A stretch of DNA of 64,000 nucleotides from Myrmaecium sp. VS I D KN 1. Its lineage: Eukaryota > Ascomycota > Dothideomycetes > Valsariales > Valsariaceae. Every line of letters begins with the position of its first letter. The stretch's first letter is position 1. A program made the translations under genes and the position numbers. This document shows positions 56,493-64,000 of this stretch, in pieces. The notes under the pieces are model-generated. The model was given only the letters and a program-made list of their open reading frames with translations, was not told where the DNA came from and did not search any database. Location of the stretch: assembly GCA_019775845.1 (NCBI GenBank), contig JADQAV010000044.1, positions 186,001-250,000 on the forward strand. Reading direction: 5' to 3'.

Positions 56493-59400
56493 ATGTCCAC
56501 CATCCACCCCATCCCCGCCACCGCCGTCCGACGCCTCCAATCCGGCCAAGTCATCACCGACCTTCGCAGCGCCGCCAAAGAGCTCGTCGAAAACGCGCTC
56601 GACGCCGGCGCCACCGCGATCGAGGTGCGCCTCCGCCAGCACGGCCTGGCGAGCCTCGAGGTCCACGACGACGGCGCCGGCGTCGCGCCCGAGGACTTCG
56701 ACCACCTCGCCCGCCCCCACCACACCTCCAAGCTGCGCGAGTACGACGACCTGGAGGGCTTGGCGACGTTTGGGTTCCGCGGGGAGGCGCTGGCGTCGTT
56801 GTGTGCGCTGGCGCGGGTGCGGGTGCTGACGGCGCGGGCGGCGGATGGGGCGAAGGGCACGCGGTTGGAGTTTGATGCGGGCGGCAATGTGTGTGGGAGG
56901 GCGGTGGTGCCGGCGCGCAAGGGCACGGTGGTGACGGTGGAGGAGTTGTTTGGGAATTTACCCGTGCGTCGGCGGGAGCTGGAGCGCAATGTGAAGAGGG
57001 AGTTTGGACGCGTGGTCGGGTTGTTGCAGGCGTATGCGTGTATCTGCACGGGCGTGCGGTTTTCCGTCAGCAATACGGTGGGGCCCGGGGGGAAGAAGAC
57101 GGTGGTGTTCTCGACGCAGGGGAATCGGACGACGAGGGAGAATATCGCGAATGTGTATGGCGCCAAGACGGCGCAGGCGTTGATCCCGTTGGAGTTGGAG
57201 CTGGAGATGCAATCTTCCGGCTCTTCTTCTTCTTCCTCCGCGGCCTCAAAAACCGTCCGCATCAGCGGCCACATCTCCCGCCCCGTCGTCGGCGAGGGGC
57301 GCTCCCTGCCCGACCGCCAACTCTTCTTCGTCAACGGCCGGCCCTGCGGCCTGCCCCAGCTCGCCCGCGCCGTCAACGAGGTCTACCGCGCGTACAACCT
57401 GACCCAGGCCCCCTTCGTCTTCGCGGATCTGCGCCTCGACCCCCGCGCCTACGACGTGAACGTCTCGCCGGACAAGCGCACGATTCTTTTGCATGACCAG
57501 GCGGCGTTGCTGGAGACGCTCAAGCTGCGCCTTGTGGAGCTGTTTGAGCGGTTTGATCATCGGGTGCCGCAGTCGCGTCTGCCGTCCGCGCCGAAGGTCT
57601 CGGCGTTTCGGCCGTTGACGTTGGGGAGGAGGGGGACGGAGGAGGCTGCCGAACCTGTCTCAGAGGAGAGTGAAGAGGAGGATGAGGCGATTCAGGACAT
57701 CTCATCCGTCAGGGCATCCAGCCCTCCCGCTTCCGCTTCCACACCGGCTCGACGACCGAGTTTGATCGAGACGTTTGCGCAGCGGGATGCGAGGGAGCGG
57801 TCGAGCACGACAACAGCGAGAACAAGCAAACCAAGCATCACGCGGGGGAGGTCGGATCCGACTTCCCTTATGCGCTTTGAGTCTACACAGGATATGGATG
57901 CGCGGGACGGCGGGGAGGCGCTGGGACCTGAGGAGGAGGAGGAGGAGGAGGAGGAGGAGGAGGAGGAGGAGGAGGAGGAGAGGGATAGGGTTGACCTTGG
58001 CTCATTTGCGCCGAAGTCTTCTGCGACAGCTGTTCCGCATGCGGTGAGGGAGTTTAATGCGCGGATGGCGTCGCAGGAGGGGAGGAAGGTGGGGCGGGAT
58101 GCAATGGAGGAGCATGGGTCTGAGGTTTCTGGGCTTGATAATGAGGACGAGGAGGACGGGGATGAAGACGAAGAAGAAGAAGGACAAGACACTGAAGCAG
58201 CCGACGACGAAGAACCCATCCCCTCCTCCCAACAACCCGCGCGGAAATCCACTCCGGGCCCCGTGCCCAGCGCGTTCGACCGCATGCGCCCGCCCAAGCG
58301 TAGAACGACGGCGGAAACGGCCACCATCACCATCGGCGGTAGCACGACGATGGTGGCGACGCTGGAGGCGCCGCATAAGCGGAGGCGCGTGCGTACGCTG
58401 AGGGATGGGTTGGATGGGGAGGTGCTTCCGCAACTACCGCACCCGCCGGTTGCGGCGGAGGGGTTCAAGAGTGCGTTGCGGTTGTTTGGTGCGCCGGGTA
58501 CGCAGATGGAGGAGCAGGGTGGTGGTGAGGGGGATGGGGAGGCTTTGATGAGAAGGTTTTTGGGGAGGGGGAGGGATGGTGATGGGGGAGCACGAGGGGA
58601 GGATGATGAGGACGAGGAGGAGCAACAGCGTGAAGGGATGGCGGAGCGAGATATGGATGAAGAGGGAACAGAGCGGGAAGCTTCCGCGGAAGAGGCTGTG
58701 CCAGACGAGGAAGAAGACGAGGCATCCGACGGCGAGTACCTCGACGAGGAAGCCAAGAAGAAGCGCGAAGAAGCCAAAGTGGCCAAGATGATCGCCGTCG
58801 CCGAAGCCGCCTCCGCGACTCCCACGGAGGACAACCTCAAGCGAGCGGCCAAGGTGTTGCGCGGTCCGCTGAAGAAACACTCCACCCTCCGCCTCGCCCA
58901 AACCCTCTCCACCTCCCCCGCCCAGATCACCCGGGCCATCGCCCATCTTCACCGCGCCGTTTCCGCCAACGCCGCCAACGCCGCCGCCGATCCCGCGCAT
59001 CCAACAACCACCCCAGACCCCAACCAATCCCCCGAAGACCGCCTCTCCCTCACCGTCTCCAAATCCGACTTCGCCCGCATGCGCGTCGTCGGGCAATTCA
59101 ACCTAGGCTTCATCATCGCCCTGCGCCCCGGAGGGGGGGCGCCCCACCCTCACCCTTCGCTCTTCATCATCGACCAACACGCCTCAGACGAAAAAGCCAA
59201 CTTCGAACGGCTGGCAGCCACCACGGTGCTCACCCCACAACGGCTCGTCCACCCGCTTCCCCTCCCCCTCAGCGCCGTCGACGAAGCCGTCCTCGCGGAC
59301 ACCGACCGCGGTCCCACCGGCCCCCTCGCCGCCAACGGCTTCCTCGTCGCCTTCGACCCCCGCCAACCCCCCGGATCCCGCGCCTCCCTCCTCGCCCTCC

Positions 59401-59747
59401 CGACCTCGCGCGAGGTCACGTTCGCGCCGGCGGATCTGGAAGAGCTGCTCGGCCTCCTTGCTGAGCGGCCGCGGGGCGGGAGCGAGATCCCGCGCCCTGC
59501 GCGCGTACGCCGTCTGCTGGCGATGCGGGCGTGTCGCGGCAGCGTGATGGTGGGGATGCCGCTGGCGCGGCCGGCGATGCAGCGCTTGCTGTGGCGTTTG
59601 GGAGAGCTGGATAAGCCGTGGAATTGCCCCCATGGTCGGCCGACGATGAGGCATTTGGGGGAGGTGGAGGGGTGGGGGGGTTGGAGGGAGTGGGATGAGG
59701 ATGAGGTGGATTGGAGGGGCTGGGTGAGTGGGGTGGGAGGGGGTTGA
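56493..59747 (+). CDS. PMS1: MutL homolog Pms1 (PMS2-type mismatch-repair endonuclease subunit)
   Basis: Partner of Mlh1 in MutL-alpha; nicks DNA during mismatch repair. Single exon, 1084 aa. N-terminal GHKL ATPase: AKELVENALDAGATAIEVRL, HHTSKLREYDDLEGLATFGFRGEAL, then FVNGRPCGLPQLARAVNEVY. The long acidic linker contains 17 uninterrupted GAG codons (57930-57980). The C-terminal endonuclease domain carries the metal-binding DQHASDEKANFERL (about 894-907), ACRGSVMVG (about 1011) and CPHGRPTMRHL (about 1044), the set of motifs found in nuclease-active Pms1/PMS2. Longer than yeast Pms1 (873 aa) mostly through the linker. The stop is closely followed by the convergent gene at 60362. Confidence 0.95.
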   Translation: MSTIHPIPATAVRRLQSGQVITDLRSAAKELVENALDAGATAIEVRLRQHGLASLEVHDDGAGVAPEDFDHLARPHHTSKLREYDDLEGLATFGFRGEALASLCALARVRVLTARAADGAKGTRLEFDAGGNVCGRAVVPARKGTVVTVEELFGNLPVRRRELERNVKREFGRVVGLLQAYACICTGVRFSVSNTVGPGGKKTVVFSTQGNRTTRENIANVYGAKTAQALIPLELELEMQSSGSSSSSSAASKTVRISGHISRPVVGEGRSLPDRQLFFVNGRPCGLPQLARAVNEVYRAYNLTQAPFVFADLRLDPRAYDVNVSPDKRTILLHDQAALLETLKLRLVELFERFDHRVPQSRLPSAPKVSAFRPLTLGRRGTEEAAEPVSEESEEEDEAIQDISSVRASSPPASASTPARRPSLIETFAQRDARERSSTTTARTSKPSITRGRSDPTSLMRFESTQDMDARDGGEALGPEEEEEEEEEEEEEEEEERDRVDLGSFAPKSSATAVPHAVREFNARMASQEGRKVGRDAMEEHGSEVSGLDNEDEEDGDEDEEEEGQDTEAADDEEPIPSSQQPARKSTPGPVPSAFDRMRPPKRRTTAETATITIGGSTTMVATLEAPHKRRRVRTLRDGLDGEVLPQLPHPPVAAEGFKSALRLFGAPGTQMEEQGGGEGDGEALMRRFLGRGRDGDGGARGEDDEDEEEQQREGMAERDMDEEGTEREASAEEAVPDEEEDEASDGEYLDEEAKKKREEAKVAKMIAVAEAASATPTEDNLKRAAKVLRGPLKKHSTLRLAQTLSTSPAQITRAIAHLHRAVSANAANAAADPAHPTTTPDPNQSPEDRLSLTVSKSDFARMRVVGQFNLGFIIALRPGGGAPHPHPSLFIIDQHASDEKANFERLAATTVLTPQRLVHPLPLPLSAVDEAVLADTDRGPTGPLAANGFLVAFDPRQPPGSRASLLALPTSREVTFAPADLEELLGLLAERPRGGSEIPRPARVRRLLAMRACRGSVMVGMPLARPAMQRLLWRLGELDKPWNCPHGRPTMRHLGEVEGWGGWREWDEDEVDWRGWVSGVGGG

Positions 59748-60361
59748 TGGGGGTGGGGTTTGGGGGTTTTGGGAAGGATTGGAGGGGATTGAATGATGTG
59801 AATTGTAGCACGGTGTCTCTTTGTTTTGGGAAGTAGAGAAAATTCCATTTTTGGTTTGTTATTCTACATACGCATTCCCCACCCCTTCCCCGCCTTTCCC
59901 GCTGCTTTTTGTGTTCTTTTTTTGAGCTTTTTTTTTGAGTTTTTTCTTTCATGGATAAAGAATGCTTGACTGCTTGAGACCCTTTCTCGCTATTATGTAT
60001 GTTTGTATATGCACGCCTCTTACTGCCCGCTCGAAATGGTGTGCTGGGTGGGATTGGGGAAGGTGGATGGCCTGTTTGTGTCATCTTGGTGCATGATTTT
60101 GGTGAAGGGAAAACAAGGGGGAGGGTATGGGGGGTGTCGTTGTGCTTTATGGGGGAGGGGGGAAGTGTAGAAGGGGGAGTGCTGATAACTCGAGGTGCGC
60201 TCTTCTGAAAGGGGAATTGTGAGATTTTCTGCTTAGGGTGAGCGGAGTAGGATCCGCTGCACGCACAAAGTGAGCAGTATAGGGCCGACGTCCCACGATC
60301 AGACGTTTCCATGTAGACGTAGGGAAGTGGAACGGTCAACTTTCTCACCATACCGCCCCGT
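59748..60361. other. Convergent 3' region between PMS1 and the Myb-like gene
   Basis: 614 bp with both 3' UTRs. Long T runs at 59918-59949 and G-rich patches near 60115-60180. No gene supported. Confidence 0.5.
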
Positions 60362-61936
60362 TCACAGCGAAGACCAGCGCTCGCGCAAAACCTCAGCGCG
60401 GAAGTGCAGGCCACAGCGACGCTCCAAGGTATCCGCAACCGTGATCCAAAAGCCCTCCTTGACCTCCTCAACGGCGTGAACAAGAAGCTCGTCCAGACGC
60501 TCGTTAACAAAGCAAGCAGCCCGATCATGGCGGCGAACAACAGGCCTCTTCATACCAACAGGCGGCGCAGTCGCATAGCCCGGCCGACCCTGCATCGGCG
60601 CATCCTTGCCAACGCCCTGGCCCGCCATCACACCGGGGCGGAGCTGCATGTGCGCGCGCACATCGTACGTCTCCTCCCCACGCGCCTTGGCGATGCGCGG
60701 CGCCGTGCGCACGAAGCGACCATACACCACGGGCGCGGTCAGCGGCTCGAGCGCGGTGACGGCTTCCGGGGGCATGTGCGCGTCGTCGCCCCGGCGCGCC
60801 GTCAGGTGCTGCGCGATCGTCCGCCAGCCGTACCCGGCCTCGCGCAGCTCCTTGATCAGGATGTTTTCCGGGTCGTCTTCGGGCCGGGGCCGCTGGATGG
60901 GCGCGAGCTGGTCACGCGTGCCCGGGGTCAGGACGACGCCGGAGTCTGGGATCTGCGGGCCGCCTTCTTCTTCGAGGTGGTCTGGGTTGAGGAAGGGTTC
61001 GAGCAGCTTGGACTTGAGCACGCGGGCCCAGCTCGCGTCGGATGGGTAGGGGACGGGGGCGAGCTCTTCTTCGAGATCGGGCGTCTCTGAACGGGCACGC
61101 TTGTTCTTATTGGTAACGGGAGGCCGGCTGAAGGGGTTGGTGGAGGTCATGGCCAGAGACTTGCTGGTGGCAGGAGTCTTGCCGGTTGCAGATGACTTGC
61201 CGGTGGCAGGAGTCCTCGGAGTCTTGGGGCCCTTGTTTTTGGCGGGCGTGGCCAGCTTCTTGCCTTTGGGGGTATTGGGCAGGAAGAGAGACTCATCTTC
61301 CTCTTCGGCGATGAGGTCGGGATCAGGAAGACCGCGCTGGGCACGCTTGGACGCTTCGCGCGTGATAGTGCGCTCGTAATCGGAGGCTTGACTGTCTTCG
61401 GAGGAAGGAGACGAGCTCGTGTTCACATAGATCGACTTGCCCTTGTTGCCAGGAGTCAAGCTTGCGGAAGCAGCACTAGACCTGCTACGTAGACCGAAGT
61501 AACTCTCGGGGCTCATGTCAACCTGACTAAGGGTGCCAGGACGCCGCGCGTACGGAGTCTCGTTGTTGTCGTTCATCTCGACATCCTCACCGTCGACACC
61601 GGCCGTGTGGCGCGGAACGCCTAGTCCATAGGGCGTCGTAGGATTGCTTGTTGCCGGGGTCGGAGCAGGAGTCTGAGTGATCTGGTTTTCATTGTCGGAC
61701 TCCTCGTTCTCATCATCGTCGGCGATGGCGATAGTCTGAGGGGGAAGCCAGGCCGGAGTACGCTCAACCGTGCGACCGGCGCGGGAGCTGCCACTGAGTT
61801 CGCGACCCTCTTAGCATGGTCGTTGAGCACGGCGGGACAGACGAAGAAGATGAGATGCTGTTGTAGATGACGAGCTTCGACGAGCGACACTGCGTCACAA
61901 CGGCGAGAATGCAGGGAGATACACTTACGGAGCCAT
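60362..61936 (-). CDS. Uncharacterised nuclear protein with Myb/SANT-like C-terminus
   Basis: Not matched to a named family. Exons 61936-61929 (only 8 coding nt) and 61793-60362, intron 61794-61928 (135 nt, donor GTAAGT, acceptor ACTCAG); 479 aa, frame closes exactly. N-terminal half is disordered and acidic, then Thr-Pro/Lys repeats (KTPRTPATGKSSATGKTPA) and a bipartite NLS-like NKNKRARS. The C-terminal half is compact: NILIKELREAGYGWRTIAQH resembles a helix-turn-helix half, and LLVHAVEEVKEGFWITVADT with FRAEVLRERWSSL resembles a single Myb/SANT repeat with spaced tryptophans. DNA-binding role is inference. If the 8-nt exon is wrong, the first internal ATG (61576, MNDNNETPYARR) would give 404 aa. 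Confidence 0.65.
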
Positions 61937-63859
61937 CTTGATATTGCTTGGTATCGTGATTATTGTCTGCAGTTCGCAACGCGGTACTTTTGTTGCTCCG
62001 ATGTACAGCGATACCTCCGGTGACGCAAGGATGAAGCGACAACGTCAGTGACAGCGAGAGCTGAATAGAATCAGAAGTGCAATGAGACGTCAAGGTCACA
62101 AACAGGCTGCTTACTCAGTTCTGTGTGAGGAGGCCGCGGGGTAACCTTGGCAGCCGACGATGTGGTGACAGTGGAGGTAGTGTCGTCTAGGGGCAGTCGA
62201 AATGTCACACGAATAAACAAGAAAGAGACGTGCCGTCGCTTTCATGTTTATCCGTTTGTAGACCGCCGGGTGGTGCCTTGATCGGCTAAAAGAATGTCCG
62301 TTCGTCAGACATGACAAGCCGAGAATGTCGGTGAGCGCAACAAAGGCAGAAAGAAGATTCATGAGAACTGAAAGATGTTTCTACACCCTCTCGGAGTAGA
62401 GATTAGGTTATAAGGGTCATAGATGAAGCTGTTATAGAAATGAAGGGATGTTATTACAGAGCAGAACTTCATGCAATATCAAAAAATGACCATGTAGAGA
62501 GTGTTTTAGGATAGAGAACTTGTAAGAAAGTTGGATCATGAAGAGAGCTTGATATAAGCGAAATGCAGAGCGAAAAATGTGAGCATGTAGCTATTTTCAG
62601 CCTCTGGCATGAGGCTACCTTGCTATTCATACTCCTACTCCCTACGGTGATCTCACCTATCATCAACTCTAAAACGTCCGTAAGTTGTCTCTTAGGCTTT
62701 CCGGACAACTGCTTCGGCCGATGCGTCTCTTGATATTTCCAGCTTCCACGAAGTGACTTATACGTTATGTAATACCGCAAGGAAACTTGATGATAAAGAA
62801 GATAGGGGCAGGTAGACTGGAACAAAGAAACAACGGCCAAGACATGAATCAAGACTTGACAATTGGAAAATCACCTCATATCCACGTCGAAAGCGGTAGC
62901 TGACAAGAACCTACAGTGGCAGAGGGCATCGTTGATGCTTAACGTATGCAAAGCTGGATGCTTTCCTTCGAGGGAGCGCAAAGGACTTCTATGTTAGCCG
63001 CTACCTGACTTTGCGACTACGGGGACCGGTGCTCATCCCCAAATCATCGCAATGCGGATGATGGGCTGCCATGGAATACAATCATGAGATAGGCGGTGAA
63101 GACTTTTCTGACGGCGGAACTGCGTGCCGGGACTGGTTTGAGGGTGTTGGTCACCTGTGAGACAGGCCAGGACGTCACTATTCAAGGGCCGGACAAAGCT
63201 CCTATTGAGGACGTGGTGCCCAGCTTCGCTGGCATTGGAAGGCAGGGCGTGAGTCCGGGACTGTTGGGAACGGTAGCCGGAGACGTTGGCTGGCCAAATT
63301 CCAATGACACCGAAGTGGTTTGATGACTGCCAGAGGGGGCTGTTTTCACCAGAACTGCGAACGTTTCTCGCCCGGGAATCGGCCTAGCCAATTCCCATGC
63401 TCCTAGCTCTTCCGCCGTAAACACGCTTTATATACGTTAAACGCAGGAGGGAGGCATCAAACCCGCGGCGGCGGTTAATGGAAGCCTTGTTTGCTGCGAG
63501 GTATAGCGCTTACCTCGCAACGGTGGCCTTTACCAGTGATTGTCGCTTCTGGCAGACGTGAAAGTTCAGAGCCCTTACTAAGAAAGTAGGTAAACAAACA
63601 GGTTTCGCTTCGATTCATGCGCTCAGGGATCCGATCGAATTCTGACTCATGAGCAACGATGCACGTGCCCACACCCTCCCGTCCCCGCGCGTCGGGTTTA
63701 AGCCCCGGCGATTACGCGAGGTGGTTCGTCGCGGACAAGCCATCTCTCCCTCGCGACCTCCAAGCATGCCTACGATATACATCCCACATAAGACGCACTA
63801 CTCCACGAGGAAACAGCTACCGGTCAGCTAGAGCGATGTTTTCAAAGCCGGCTGCATTA
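61937..63859. other. 1.9 kb intergenic region, nothing clear
   Basis: Upstream of the Myb-like gene and downstream of the partial gene at the right edge. AT-richer than average at 62360-62860. Short ORFs (for example 62469-62852 and 63182-63424 on minus, 63096-63323 on plus) have no motif, good start context or splice support. No repeat or tRNA recognised. Confidence 0.45.
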
Positions 63860-64000
63860 TCAGCCTCGATCCTCGAAGCTCATCACACCGCGCGGCGCGA
63901 GCGTGGTCATTTTGTCGTTGAACTCCGACGGCCTTCTCGCCGCACTATCGGATTTGTTGGCCGCGTTGAAGACCTGAAAGGCTCCGGGCACTTCTTGGTC
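63860..64000 (-). CDS. C-terminal fragment of an unidentified gene (runs off the right edge)
   Basis: Reading the minus strand from 64000, a frame stays open for 46 codons and ends in TGA at 63862-63860. It reads in part PGAFQVFNAANKSDSAARRP, then SEFNDKMTTLAPRGVMSF and EDRG. The balanced, non-repetitive composition and C-ending codons look like a genuine protein end, and no other frame here is comparably good. Family unknown; the upstream part lies outside the window. Confidence 0.45.
   Translation of the reverse strand, partial: DQEVPGAFQVFNAANKSDSAARRPSEFNDKMTTLAPRGVMSFEDRG

Noticed and set aside
61621-61890. 89-codon minus-strand ORF at the start of the Myb-like gene
   Set aside because: Alternative frame across the first intron; the splice 61929/61793 gives a frame that continues into the main ORF while this one stops.
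1-64000. tRNA, rRNA, transposon or virus-like element
   Set aside because: No cloverleaf with a GGTTCRA-type B box, no transposase or reverse transcriptase motif, and no long terminal or inverted repeats were found by reading both strands.

Overview
The window is chromosomal DNA from a filamentous ascomycete (Pezizomycotina). The evidence is GC-rich coding sequence, short introns (about 46-290 nt) with GTAAGT/GTATGT/GTAGGT donors and CTAAC/CTGAC-type branch sites, fungal-specific gene families (Whi5/Nrm1-type repressor, Fta1/CENP-L, LIM-RhoGAP) and long pyrimidine-rich 5' and 3' flanks. The class (Eurotiomycetes, Dothideomycetes or other) cannot be settled by eye. I see no transposon, virus-like element, tRNA, rRNA or CRISPR array.

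Layout, left to right: ETF-alpha 5' end (-, runs off the left edge); SWI3/RSC8 chromatin remodeller subunit (+); LSH/HELLS-type Snf2 ATPase (+); acetyl-CoA hydrolase/CoA-transferase ACH1 (+); Whi5/Nrm1-like cell-cycle corepressor (-); TBC1D20/Gyp8-like Rab GAP (-); a doubtful small ORF (-); a large CPSF-A/MMS1/DDB1-type beta-propeller protein (+); LIM-RhoGAP Rga1 (-); a 3.4 kb gene-poor stretch; CENP-L/Fta1 kinetochore protein (-); Hsp110 co-chaperone Sse1/Hsp88 (+); Arf-GEF Sec7 (-); pyruvate dehydrogenase E2 (+); a repeat-rich gap; a BTB/POZ protein probably joined by splicing to a long disordered exon (-); CTF18 clamp-loader subunit (+); PMS1 MutL mismatch-repair protein (+); a Myb-like nuclear protein (-); and the 3' end of an unidentified gene (-, runs off the right edge). 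Intron boundaries below were worked out by hand; in every multi-exon model the summed exon length closes in frame.

The genes are mostly conserved housekeeping genes with no operon logic, but genome maintenance is over-represented: SWI3, LSH, Nrm1-like, CENP-L, CTF18 and PMS1. CTF18 carries two perfect MCB boxes (ACGCGT) just upstream, and the window also encodes a Nrm1/Whi5-type repressor of the factors that bind such boxes.

The two strongest novelties are (1) a 222-nt stretch inside the Hsp110 gene that has intron signals yet is fully open and divisible by three, so it could be an exitron that adds or removes a 74-residue segment with an NLS-like motif, and (2) a 63-nt candidate intron that would fuse the BTB protein in frame to an 889-residue disordered Pro/Ala-rich exon hitherto readable as a separate gene.
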